Shown: in pieces, positions 1-11,183 of the stretch
How positions within the stretch are numbered: the first letter of the stretch is position 1
Layout: every line of letters starts with the position of its first letter
Assembly: GCF_030272615.1 (NCBI RefSeq)
Contig: NC_081414.1
Span: 810,377,069-810,441,068, forward strand
Length of the DNA stretch: 64,000 bases
Direction: 5' to 3'
Source: Cryptomeria japonica
Taxonomy: Eukaryota; Streptophyta; Pinopsida; Cupressales; Cupressaceae
Notes under the pieces: model-generated
What the model saw: the letters and a program-made list of their open reading frames with translations, nothing else
Told to the model about the DNA's origin: nothing
Databases searched by the model: none
Translations under genes and position numbers: made by a program

Positions 1-2
1 TT

Positions 3-802
3 GCCAAATTCAATAAGAGCACTATCAAGCTAGAACAGAAGCTTGAATCAGCTAAACTTGTAAAGAATAACAATGGATTTGGTTTATTTGATTATGAGGA
101 AGGTGAGACCTCTGGAAAAAAAGATGGAGCATCAAAGAAACAACCGATACCAAAGGATAAAGGTAAGCAAAAGTTCAAACCTATTTGATTAATTGTCTCA
201 AGGAACGACACACTGCCAATGTATGTAGAAGTAAGGCTTACAATAATTTTCCTTATTTTCTAAATGATAAGCCTAGACCCAATAGATTCAATGGTAATTG
301 TTATGCATGCAAGAATTTTGGGCATAGAGCATTTGAATGTAGGTCTATCATGCAAAATACTGGAAGGTATCCTCAATGGAGTCAAGGAGCTTTTTCTGAA
401 CCCTCTGGGAATCGGAATCCAAACCAGTTTAATACCTATAATCATCAATCACGTAGCGGTGGCTATCAAGCGGCAAATGGATGGAGAGAAATTTTTTTGA
501 TTTGTCATGGTTATGGTCACACTACTGCAACATGTAGAAGGAAGAATGGAAACATGAATAATGGACCTTGGAGAGAACCTGGAATGATTTGCTATCATTG
601 CAACAAACTGGGTCATACAACAAGATTCTGTAGAACTAGAAAGAATATATCAGATGATATACCGGTCACTCCAGAAGGAAAGATTGATGTTGAAACTATT
701 CAAGCGGATATGAAGAAAACTTGGAAGAAGAAGCCAGAAGAAGTGATTCAAGAAGAACCGATTTCTGCACCTAGTGTGGAAGTCATTGAATCGGCAAAGT
801 GA
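3..802 (+). pseudogene. Element A gag-like protein, C-terminal part, zinc knuckles
   Basis: Frame 3 from the window edge reads a Lys/Glu-rich segment up to a TGA at 187-189. The zinc-knuckle part continues in another frame, so one frameshift plus a stop separates them. The open frame from 185 has only a TTG at its start and is not an independent gene. Two full C-X2-C-X4-H-X4-C knuckles are visible, CYACKNFGHRAFEC and CYHCNKLGHTTRFC. A third between them has lost its first Cys (FLICHGYGHTTATC). The tail is acidic/Lys-rich and ends in a stop just after 799. Such proteins form the nucleocapsid part of Gag and bind RNA. The layout matches the gag-like genes of elements B and C. Confidence 0.8.
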
Positions 803-1244
803 GCATCAGAAAAGCTTAGGGGGAGCAATCGATGAAATATTTTGAACCCCCGATTTACACCGGTAAAAGACCTCAACCGATATGTGATACCTGTTAGTTG
901 GCAGAAGACTAGAAATGGTAAAAGGCAAATTAGGGTTTACGCCCTAATAATGGAGCATTTATTATGGTAGGTGAAGAACTTGTTTAAAAGAAATTTTCAA
1001 GTTATTTTTCACTTATCAGTTCTTGACCGAAGAAGTTTTCAAGCACTGAGCAAAGAAAAGTGATTTGGATTGCGATTCAAAGAATTTTTCAAAATCTTGA
1101 AGAAGAATCAGAAGCAAACATCTGTTGGTGAAGTGTAGAACACAAAGTGGCGTTTCAACAACCAAGGGAGTGTGTGGCGAAGTATTGTTTGCAAGCCCTA
1201 AATTTTTATTTATGAAGGTACTTTTTCAAACTTCTCTGTTTATC
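803..1244 (+). other. Non-coding spacer between gag-like gene and ORF2 of element A
   Basis: About 440 bp without a credible reading frame. It contains a purine-rich AGGGGGAGCAA tract near 820, resembling the polypurine tracts further downstream. It may act as the leader of a subgenomic or spliced ORF2 message, but no splice signal can be assigned with confidence. Confidence 0.4.
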
Positions 1245-4200
1245 ATGGCTTCCGCATCACACCCTAGCTCTAGTGCACCCGTTGATTCTATAGACTTCAT
1301 TTAATGGAAGGCAAAATATAATGCCCTATCTCAAATACCTACTAGTGTCATAGTCGAGGAAGGCATCTCCGATTACATTGACTGTAAGATTGAAGATGTA
1401 GGATCTTTGATGATCCGTTCTTAGTTGAGTTTGTTCTGTGAAAAGGACAAGAAGATTAAACCAGAATTTAGCATCCTAGAAAAGAAGAAGCTTCACAATG
1501 CAGTCTGTTTCCTTGAAGAGTTTTCAGATGATCACATCCGCATCATTTTGAGCAGAGTGCATCGTGATAAAATGTACTTAGAGCGGATGCATGACATCAC
1601 ACCGGAAGTGATTCATGTCATCACTGGTTTTTGTAATGTTGGAGAAGTGCTAGCCCTAAGGAAGATCAGCAAGACAGAAAAGACCAAGCTCACCGATTCA
1701 GTGAGTGACTCATGGGGAATGACTATCAATTCCATCAAGGATGATCTGGTCAAATATGCGTGTATGGTGATAGGATACTGGATGTTCCATGCTAGTAGAA
1801 TCAACTCTATCTCTGCTGCAGTGGTAAATGTCGCCTACAGGATGATCAAGGAAGATGCATCATTTGATTTGTGTACCTATATGCAAAGACAACTTCTGTT
1901 GAACCTCAAGTCGATTAAACAGGACATTGCCTTGAGATTTAAGTTTGGACAACTATTGGTTGGGTTGTTCTTCTACTTCCAAGGTTATTTCCCAGGAATC
2001 AGAGATATTCAATGGTCTGCTGACCAACCGGTTACAAAGAAAATCAAGGAAAGCCTTCAAGCGGTTGGAACCGGTTATCCAGAAGTTCTAAACAAATACT
2101 TTGATGAGTTCAGATGCAAAATGAATCAAAGAGTAATAATATCCAGTGATATTATCAAGAAGTATGAGGAGGACATCTACTTCACCATCAAAGTTGATGA
2201 GTGCATAATGGAGGCGGTTGAGCCGAGACAGGAAGAAGTGGAACCGATGGGATATGAGGCAATGTATGACATGCTAGATGGGTATGCCTCTACCCTACTC
2301 GCCTCGCCCCTTGATCCAAAGGCGAAGAGAACCGACACCTATTTAGAAAGGGTTACATTGGTTGAAGAACCCTTAGTAAAGAAGGGAAAGGCAGTGCCTT
2401 CAGCATCGGCACCAGTTACCATAGCAAGTCCCAAAGTGATCAAGTGGTCACCAGTAAAGAAGAAACTAGAAGCTGCACCCACCAAAGTCTTTGAGAGGAA
2501 GTAGAAGACAAAATGCAACACACTAGACTTAGAGAACACTGTGTCTGAAGAACAACCTAAGAAGACCATGCAAATGAGGAAAAAGACAAAGAATGAACCG
2601 ACAACATCTACACCGGTAAATATTGATATTTCCTCTTACATACCTTTGACACATTGTCAAAGAACAATTAAGAATATTAGAAGAAAAGTGCTTGGTGATT
2701 TGAAAGAATGCTTTGATGATTTTAATAATGATGAAAAGAAAGAAGTTGAACAAGAAGTCATTAATTATTTATGTATTAATGATCCGTGGCCTTCAAAAAT
2801 TAAGTTTGAGATACCTAATTCTTTATATAATTCTTTAGATAACAAATGGCACATTGACATAGAGAAGGAACAGGAAATAAGAGAGGAAGTATTTGAACAA
2901 TACTTTCCTGATGTGCCCAAAACAAAACTTTATGAAGTGATGGAAAGATATAAGGGCCTTTTCTTCATGAGAAGAAGGACACTCCTGTTGCTAGAAGGAA
3001 AAGTCCCTGAAGTGACTAAAGATACCCACTCCCTTGCTCAATCCACTTTAAGGTTGCATCAAGTGGCTGAAGCCAACAAAAAGGCTGAGCAAGAACCATA
3101 AATCACTCAACCGGATGAAGTTTATGATAGCGAAGAAGAACCGGTCACTACTCAATTGGACCCTATTGATGTTGATGCCTTGAATGATGAAGATGTTACT
3201 CTGAGTACATCAACTGAAGTGATAGGACAAGCAAAATAGGCAGAGGAAGAGAAGAAGAAATAGGATGAAGAAAATAGAAAATAGGCAGAAGAGGAGAATA
3301 AGAAACAAGAAGAAGAGAAGAAGAAGAAGGAAGTAGAAAAGAAAAAAGAAGAGAAATGAAAGGAAGAAGAAAAGAGACAAGAGGAAGAGAAGAAGAAGAA
3401 GGAAGCAGAATAGGAAGAGGAGAAGAAAAAGGAAGAGGAGAAGAGAAAGGAAGAGGAGAAGAGAAAGGAAGAGGAGAAGAGGAAGCAGGAAGAGGAGAAG
3501 AAGAAGGATGAAGATGAAGTGAAGCAGAAAGAAAAAGAAGAGAAACGAAAAACAGAGGAAGAGGAGAAAAAGAAGGCAGAAGAAGACAGGCTAAGAGAAA
3601 AATAGAAAGAGGAAGCGACATAGAGCACTCAGGTGGAGACCCCAAAGGCAACTGGTAGTCAAGCCAAACCGGCTGACATTACCAGTCCCATTGACCTCTA
3701 GTTTGAAAACGAATCAAAGTTGCTGCAAAGCATTAAGGTTTCTCAAGAAAACTTGGAAGTGATAAGGAGGAAGAAGGAGTAAGATGTGATCCAAGCTGCA
3801 GTGGACACTCTTACCAATTTGATACCCAGTACCGACCTCCCAAGTACCGATTCCTCTCTTGCACAATTGAAGCTCCTATGCACAGTTGTAGATGACCAGG
3901 TGCAAAGCCTGGAAAAAGTTGCTGAAGCCAGTGCCCAAAAGAAGCATCGAAAGGCTCTAGACACTGCCTTGTTGATAAAGTTAGCTGAGCTCTGGTCTAA
4001 CTTACAGAAGGCACATATGGACATTAGATATGCAATGGATGAGGGCAAATTACTACTCAGTAAGATATGTCAACCCCATCTATTCTGTGATGATGTGCTT
4101 GCTTAGAAAGAGAAATTGCAAAATGATATGCAGTCATTCATAAGCACCTTCAAGACTCCCTATGATTCCTTCACCACATATGGACAAACTACTCACCAGT

Positions 4201-4499
4201 TTCAAATACAGTCTGGAAGGATAGAGGCAGAGATAAGCAACCAGACACAAAATTTGTAGGAACTTCAACTGGTCCTACTGCCAAGACTACAAATTCTTCA
4301 GAAATGCTATCTCAATCTGGATGCCCTAACGGTCACTCAAGAGATGAGTACCTTGGATGCCATGGAAGAGTAGGTCTATCAGATGCAAATGGAGAATGAG
4401 GTTACTACCTCATTGCTTGAATCATGGTCCTTATCCATGAAGACATTTATGAAGAGCTTTAAATCAGTTTTTGACAAGTTTCACTCTTTTTTGTCATAA
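1245..4499 (+). pseudogene. Element A ORF2: 1,084-codon protein of unknown function
   Basis: An ATG at 1245 opens a frame that stays in register to a TAA at 4497-4499, interrupted only by in-frame stops. The open pieces 1425-2504, 2541-3101 and 3786-4106 are all in this one frame. Order: Ser-rich N-terminus; a conserved block (about 1560-2260) with ITPEVIHVITGF, KYACMVIGYWMFHASRIN and FKFGQLLVGLFFYF, which aligns with B and C; a Lys-rich linker; a segment with TFDDFNNDE-like acidic stretches; a Glu/Lys repeat (3236-3615); and a Leu-rich, probably coiled-coil C-terminus. Stops include TAA at 1302 and TAG at 1423 and 2502, mostly where Gln, Arg or Trp would fit. I do not recognise the protein; no pol motif is present. 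Confidence 0.75.
3236..3615 (+). repeat. Glu/Lys-rich low-complexity coding repeat in element A ORF2
   Basis: Degenerate repeats of GAAGAGGAGAAGA-type units encode EEEKKK/EEKRKQ-type residues in the ORF2 frame. Several CAG-like codons now read TAG. The purine strand bias also creates long Ser/Phe-rich open frames on the minus strand (3152-3651), which are artefacts. This segment has no counterpart of similar length in element B or C, so it is probably a slippage expansion in A's subfamily. Confidence 0.8.
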
Positions 4500-4784
4500 A
4501 CTCTTATTATTTTAATACTAATGGAACAGGGGTTATTCAACTATACTTTATCATTGTTGGAAAAGGGGGAGTAGTATTCTGTATTTAAAATTTTGATGCA
4601 TGCTATGTATACTTTAAGGTTTATCTCTGTAAGGAAGTAGTATACATTGTATTTTCTGCAAAAGGGATAGTGTATATGCTTAGGGGGAGTAATTTTGATT
4701 ATGGTATAATTTTGTTGTAAAACACTTATATGTCAAATTTTGTTTTTTTTCCTAAGTGTTGCCATCAATGCCAAAGGGGGAGAT
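4500..4784 (+). promoter_or_regulatory. 3' untranslated region with serial polypurine tracts (element A)
   Basis: Purine tracts occur near 4561-4571 (AAAAGGGGGAG) and 4681-4690 (TAGGGGGAGT). The terminal one, AAAGGGGGAGAT at 4773-4784, abuts the TGTTGG of the LTR. The terminal tract is the expected plus-strand primer. The upstream copies resemble the multiple polypurine tracts known from Sirevirus-type Copia elements. Confidence 0.7.
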
Positions 4785-5993
4785 TGTTGGCATTTTTGAT
4801 GATTTTGTTGTGATTGTCATTGATGGACACACACTTGCTATGAGATCACTTTTTGAATGTATGAATTATGCTCAACCAGTATTTGTTCCAATCCGGTATT
4901 CTGTTGTAGTCTTTAGACTATAGGTGTTATGCAGAAAGTGTTTACCAATCTCAAGCGGTGTAAAGAACCAAGCGACATGAATAGCTCAAGCGGTTTGAGG
5001 ATCTGAAGCAAAGCGGAACAAAGGAGCTAGAAGCGGCATTTATCATTTTCCTAGTCTTCATTTTTGTCAACTGGTAATTTGTTGGAATTGGTATTACTCT
5101 GAGTTATCAACTAGTAACCAGTAAAGTTGTACAAACTGGTAATACTCTATGATGAGTTACCAACCAGTATATTTTTGTGATGAGTTACCATCCATCGACA
5201 CTTTGATGGTGATTTTGTGTCATATTACCAAATGTGTCTAGATACAATGAACCTAGGAACTTGCAATGTAATCCTATTGGACCGACATGAAATCAGATTC
5301 CTTTTAAGGACATCATGTCTAGGGTTTAGGAGAAGAGTATGTGTGTAGCTGTTAGGTTTTTGGTGGTTGACGAAGTTATTGTATGTGCGATCTTAACTGA
5401 GAAGATCAAGTCTGTGTGTTGTAACAGAGTGTGGATTTACTGAAGATTGAAGTAATGTAGAAATGAATTAGCAATGAGCTACCATGGATCTAATCAAGTA
5501 GATTGTGCCATTTTCTAGATCATTCACTTGTTTATTACTCACAGCTTTGAGAAGTCAGAAACCCCTAATTGGGTAGGCCCAAAAAAGCCTTTGTAAATCC
5601 TCTAACAAGGTGATTCACATCCGTGGATCTGAAATCCTCTCACAAGGTAGTCTTTAATTGGACTTATCTCCTAACAGAGATTGAGATTCCTGATAGGATC
5701 TGTTCTGATAAAGAACATTGTATGACCTTAACCGGTCTGGTTACTATTCTGTAGATAGTTACTTGTGAGTTTCATCTCACCGTGGTTTTTCTCATTTGGG
5801 TTTCCACATCAAAATCTCTTGTGTTATGGTGATTGTGCTTCTATGGGTGAATGCCTTATTTGCTATTTGGTTTGCATGTGTGTTAACTAGTTTGTTTGTG
5901 AAACTATATTATCGGTTTACTACTAGACTGTTAAAGTGTTTAAGTATAGTACTTTTTGGTATGCTAATTCACCCCCCCTCTTAGTATTCATCA
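4785..5993 (+). repeat. 3' LTR of element A
   Basis: Starts TGTTGGCATTTTTGATG right after the polypurine tract and ends ...TATTCATCA. Near its end is the CACCCCCCCTCTTAGT motif also seen in the LTRs of B, C, D, the solo LTR and the Copia element. Length about 1.2 kb. The right flank (GTTTG, 5994-5998) would be the target-site duplication; the left copy is outside the window. Confidence 0.75.
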
Positions 5994-6561
5994 GTTTGTA
6001 GATCATGGTCATGGTTATGGGATTATCTGTGTGCGAACAAAGTTGTAATCATATAAAGAGGATTTGGTCGATCATAGGTGATGAAATTGGGTTTGTGTAA
6101 GAGGTTTAAGACCTCCAGTATTGAGCTTAATCGGAACTATACTCAAGCATAGGAGATGCTATTCTTGCAGTTCATTCTTATTTCTGGATTGTAGTCTTGA
6201 TTTATTTTGTAGTCAGTGAAGGTCCTTTGTGATGAGCAGTGAGCTTTAGGCTGTTGGCCTTCCTGCATATGCAGGCCCCTTATTGTAATCACATACTTAC
6301 TATAAAAGTATTATCTGCCAGTGGGTAGGATTTGCATCGTGGTTTTTCCCTTTACTTGTTTTTCCATGTACAAATCTTGGTGTTTATGTGTTGTGGATGC
6401 ATGCTATTTGGTTTATGGTTTATGTCTGTGCTTAATTGATATATCTACTATTACATAATTTGGTTTATGCATTTTGATAAAAGGTTTTGCATGCTTAAAG
6501 TTTCATAACCTATTAACAACTGATTCACCCCCCTCTCTGTTATTCACCAGTTATGCTAACA
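5994..6561 (+). repeat. 3' portion of the Copia 5' LTR
   Basis: Matches the 3' LTR from about 11834 onward; shared stretches include GGTTATGGGATTA and GGTTTTTCCCTTTAC. It ends with a CACCCCCCTCTC motif and ...GCTAACA before the primer-binding site. The missing first part (about 650 bp relative to the 3' LTR) was separated by the insertion of element A at 5993/5994. Confidence 0.85.
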
Positions 6562-6616
6562 ATTGGTGTTAGAGCTTGGTCCACTTTATAGAAGCTTACT
6601 ACTTGGGGAAGATCAT

Positions 6617-7506
6617 ATGGTGAGTAATCATTCAGCTTCAATTCCTTACCGGAAGGACGACCCTACTCTTGAAGGAACAAATTACAGGGTATGGAAGCTT
6701 CAAATGGAGACTCATTTGAGATGTCTTAGCAAGGAGATTTGGGAGATCACTGAGAAAGGCTATACTCCTTATGATCTGACATCTGGCAACCCTCCTCCAA
6801 TAAAATGGACAAGAATATTGAAAATGACTGTAGAGCTAGAGAATTCCTCTCGAGTGTGCTTTCAGGTCAGCAGGTAATGGGATTAACTGACAAATCATCT
6901 GCAAAGGCTATATGGGAGTAGTTGGATACTCTGAATGAAGGTGACCCTACTTTTAAAATTGCTAAACTTTATGGTTATCGGGTAAGGTATGAGAACCTAA
7001 GAATGGATGAAGATGAAAGGATTATGGGTTTTATGGAAAGAGTTAATAAAATTATTTTGGGAATTCAATATTGTGGTGGATCTCTGAGTGAATATGAGAT
7101 TGTTTGTAAAGTATTGAGAGATTTGCCTCCGGCTTACAAGATGAAGGCTATTGCAATTAATGAGTTGAGAACAATGTCTAACACTTATGTTAATAGGGAT
7201 ATTTTGGTTGGAAAGTTATCTACTTTTGAGCTTGAAGAATTTGGTCGTCAAGGAGCTACAAAGACAGATTCTGCATTCAAGGCATCTACATCATCAACCA
7301 ACAAGAGTAATTGGAAAGCATTATATGTGAAGGAACTAGAGGATATGAGGAACAAAGATGAAGTGCTTGAAGAACTTGAAGCCCTATTTGCTATAAGAGT
7401 ACCTAAAGGTCTGGCAGGAAGTAAGTATGAAGTAAAATCACCTTTCAAATGTTTTGCATGTAATAAGACAGGTCATTTTGCATCTAGATATCCTAAGAGG
7501 AATTAA
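6617..7506 (+). pseudogene. gag: Copia Gag (decayed)
   Basis: ATG at 6617 opens a Copia-type Gag (residues like TLEGTNYRVWKLQMETHL). A frameshift near 6840-6870 and a TAG at 6919-6921 (in ...AKAIWE*LDTL) interrupt it; it then reads to 7506. The nucleocapsid knuckle is CFACNKTGHFASRY, with the last Cys changed to Tyr. Gag would form the virus-like particle that packages element RNA. The TAA after 7503 may be a Gln-to-stop change in an originally continuous Gag-Pol. Confidence 0.85.
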
Positions 7507-10500
7507 ATATTTGAAGAGAAAGATAGAAGATCTTTTAGGCCTAACAATGATTTTAGAACAAGAATAAGTATAAGAGGAACATAGATAAATCATGCTACTA
7601 TGTGGATGAGGATGGTTTAACTGATGATTTTGATGATGAACCATCAAAAGATTCAACTGGTGGAGCCAGCAATGGAAAGGAATGGGTATTCTTGGCTATC
7701 AAGGAAGATACTCTGGAGCCTATTATTCATAATTAAGACAAGGCCCTTGCTTCTAAGGTTGAAGACAAGGATGAATGGGTGATAAACAGTGGATATTCAC
7801 ATCATATGTCTGGAGATAAAAGGAACTTTCTATCTTTGCAAGAATTTGATGGTGGTCTTGTCATATTTGGAGATGACAAAGCATGCATGATCAGATGAAG
7901 AGGGACTGTATCATTGGATAGTAAGCATAAAACTGATAGTGTTTATTATGTTGAAGGTTTAAGGCATAATATTTTGAGTGTAGGACAGTTGGTGGATAAG
8001 GGATTTCAATTACAATTCAAGGATGGAAAATACAAAATCATTAATAGATTTGGATTAGAGATTGAAACCGGTACTCAAACTAAAGGTAAAATCTTTCATT
8101 TGAACTCTAGTGAGAAGACATGTTTGATTGCACACATTGATGAGAGTTGGCTATGACATAAGAGGTTGTGTCATGTGAATTTTGATTGTATTGTAAAGAT
8201 TAGTTCAACTAAGGTAGTTAGAGTTATACCTAAGATTGTGAAGCCTCTTAATTCGGTATGTAAGGAATCTCAAATGGGTAAGCAAGTCAGAACTTCTTTT
8301 AAGAGTATACAAGACAAATCTAATGATGTTCTTGATCTTATTCATATTGATTTATGTGGTGCTGATAGGATAAGAAATTTTTAGGGTGATAGATATTTCA
8401 TTCTAATCATTGATGAATATTCTAGAATGATGTGGGTTACTTTTCTTAGGGAGAAATATGAAGCCTTTGAAAAGTTAAAGAACTTTAAAGCTATGGTTGA
8501 GACTAAGATAGGTTTGAAGATCAAATGCTTAAGATCCAATCAGGGTGGTGAATTCACATCTGATGAATTTAACAGTTATTGTGAGAAACATCGGATCAGG
8601 AGACAATTATCTGCACCTTGGGCACCTCAACAAAATGGTGTTGTGGAAAGAAAGAACAAAAATATCTAGGATGTAGCTAGATCTATGATGATGGAATCTA
8701 ATTTGCCACATATCTATTGGAGAGAAGCTATGCGCATGGTGGTGTACACATTCAACAGAGTTCATATCAAAGGAGACACTAATAAGACACCTTATGAGTT
8801 ATGATTTGGTCATACACCTATAGTTAAGTATTTCAAAGTCTTTGGTAGTAAATGCTATATCAAAAGAGATGGTTCCATTGGAAAGTTTGATCCTAGATGT
8901 GATGAAGGAATATTTCTTGGTTAATCTAATCAAAGAAAAGGATATAGATGTTATAACAAAAGATTGCAGAAAATTGTGGAAAGTGCTAATGTCAAGGTAG
9001 ATGAGAAAAACAAAGATCAATTCAGACCTTATGAGAGAGAACCAGAAGTGGAAATGGTAATAACTGAACTGGTAGCACTTGTACTGAAACAAAATGTTGA
9101 ACCTATTACCCCAATAGTATCAGAAAATTCAATAGTAGCTGAAGATCAAAGCAGGGAATCAGAAAGTCAAAAGACTCCTAGGTATGTAAGGTTGAATAAT
9201 TTAGAAGATCAGATCATTGGAGACAAGAGCAAAGGAGTAATCACAAGAAGAAGGTTGGGAGCTGAAGAGGTGTGTTTAATTTCTCAAATTGAATGGGCAT
9301 TAGTAGATGAAGCATGTAAGGATGAATGTTGGATGAAAGCTATGGAAGAGGAGTTGGATCAGATAGAAAAGAAAAACACATGGACTTTAGTTCCCCAGCC
9401 TAAAAATAAGAATATTATTGGAACTAAATGGGTCTTTAGGAATAAATTGAATGAATATGGACAATTTGTGAGGAATAAGGCTATATTTGTATGTAAAGGA
9501 TATTCTCAAAAGGAAGATATTGATTATGATGAAGATTTTGCTCCAATAGCTAGTATTGAAGCCGTGAGATTGTTTATTGCTTATGCTGCCCATAAGAACT
9601 ACAAGGTTTATCAGATGGATGTTAAGTGTGAATTTATAAATGAAGATCTTGAAGAGGAAGTTTATATTGAGAAACCTGATGGTTTTTCACTTTAAGATGA
9701 CAAAAACATGGTTTGTAGATTATGGAAAGCTTTATATGGTATGAAGCAAGCCCCTAGAACATGGTATGCTAGATTGGACAAATATATTATGAAGCTTGGT
9801 TTCACTAAAGGTAATGCTAACAGTAACTTGTATTATAAAATCACTAATGATGACATTTATTATTGAGGTCTTTGTTGATGATATCATTTTTGGAGGTCAG
9901 GATAAGTTATGTATGGAATTCTCTGATAATATGAAGAATGAATTTGAGATGTCTATGATTGGAGAAATGGAATTTTTCTTAGGTTTGTAGATTACTCAGA
10001 CTGATAAAGGTAGTTTCATCTATTAAACTAAGTATGCTAGAGAGTTGTTGAAGAAATTTGGTATGGAAAATTCTAAACCGGTTGGTACCCCTATGGTTAC
10101 TAGTGAGAAATTGACAAAGAAAGATGTAGCAGCTCCGGTAAATCCTCCAAGGTATAAGCCTATGATTGGAGGTTTTTTATATTTGACTCATACTAGACCA
10201 AATATAATGAATTTTGTTTATATTGTATCAAGATATCAAAGTGATCCTAGAGAGAATCATGAGAGTACAATGAAAAGGATTTTCAGATACTTACAGCCCG
10301 AACAACTGAATATGGTTTATGGTATCCTAAAAATGATGACTTTACACTATGTGCATATATAGATGCAAATGGGGATTGAGATATAGATGACTGAAAAATC
10401 ACATCCAATGGATATTTCTTTCTTGGAAAGAAACTTGTTTCATGGATCAGTAAGAAACAGTCATGTACTTCTTTATCTACTATTGAAGATGAGTATGTTG

Positions 10501-10826
10501 TTGTTGCGACTAAATGTGTACAAGTTCTATGGATGAAGAAAATGTTGAAGGATCTAAGGGTAGATTGAAATGAACTGGTAGTTATTCACTATGATAACTC
10601 TATTGCTATTGACATATCAAACAATTTGGTATTTTGTTCTATGACAAAGCACATATAAATCAAGTATTATTTTTTGAAGGAAAAGGTGGAAGCAAATGAA
10701 GTCAGATTAGTTTTTGTGAACACTAAAGAGAAGATTGCAAGTATCTTAACTAAACCTTTGCCTAAGGAATCATTTGAGTATTTTAAAGAGATATTGGGGG
10801 TCTTTACCCCTCTGGTAAAGACTTGA
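7507..10826 (+). pseudogene. pol: Copia Pol: protease, integrase, reverse transcriptase, RNase H (decayed)
   Basis: Protease near 7775-7810 reads WVINSGYSHHM, so the catalytic Asp of DSG is Asn (codon 7785-7787). The integrase zinc region ends CKES, where the second Cys is expected. The integrase core keeps IHIDLCG and PQQNGVVERKN, but the second catalytic Asp is Asn (RSNQGGEF, codon 8538-8540). Reverse transcriptase (about 9280-9990) has GTKWVFRNKLNEYG, YKVYQMDVKCEF and FVDD (9871-9882). RNase H (about 10370-10640) keeps GKKLVSWISKKQSC. The frame closes at TGA 10824-10826 after a KPLPKESFEYFKEILG tail. Stops are frequent and mostly TAG, TGA or TAA in place of Gln, Arg or Trp codons. No env-like frame follows. 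Confidence 0.92.
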
Positions 10827-11183
10827 GTGATGCTGATTAGCATAATTATAGTATGCATTTATCAAAATTATTTTCATTCTAGATTGATGAGATGGTGCTA
10901 ATACTTAGAGGGAGTAGTCATCTGTATGGTTCAAAGGTTTTATGGTTTTTCTTTGATGTTTATGTCAAGTTTATGGCATTGATGTCAAAGGGGGAGAGAT
11001 ATACATGTGAAAAACAGAGCTTAATAGAGATATCAGTCATAGGGGGAGTTTGGTCTTTGGCTTAGAACTTCATTTATATATCATTTGTTGGATGTCTTCC
11101 ACTGTGGGAGACTTGTTTGACATTTTCTTGGAACTTGGATGTTTTTCATATCTAGTGTTTCCATCAATACCAAAGGGGGAGAT
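10827..11183 (+). promoter_or_regulatory. Copia 3' untranslated region with serial polypurine tracts
   Basis: Purine tracts lie at about 10906-10914 (TAGAGGGAG), 10987-11000 (AAAGGGGGAGAGAT) and 11041-11048 (AGGGGGAG). The terminal AAAGGGGGAGAT at 11172-11183 is directly followed by the LTR. The same arrangement is present in elements A, B, C and D. Confidence 0.75.

Larger units (their letters stand above)
1..5993 (+). mobile_element. Element A: pol-less LTR retroelement with gag-like gene and ORF2 (5' end outside window)
   Basis: The stretch holds, in order, the end of a gag-like gene with CCHC knuckles, a 1,084-codon second reading frame, a 3' untranslated stretch with repeated purine-rich tracts, a final AAAGGGGGAGAT polypurine tract and an LTR beginning TGTTGG. 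No protease, integrase, reverse transcriptase or RNase H motif is found in any frame between gag and the LTR. The element is therefore non-autonomous as seen. The 5' LTR and primer site lie left of the window. It ends against the middle of a Copia 5' LTR, so it inserted into that LTR. Elements B and C have the same plan; A belongs to a more diverged subfamily. Confidence 0.85.

Noticed and set aside
3152-3651. Long Ser/Phe- and Pro/Leu-rich open frames on the minus strand
   Set aside because: They are the antisense of the Glu/Lys coding repeat; the purine strand bias removes stops. No start context or domain.
9796-9990. Copia RT considered as functional because FVDD is present
   Set aside because: Flanking stops, and protease and integrase catalytic changes, show the element is dead.
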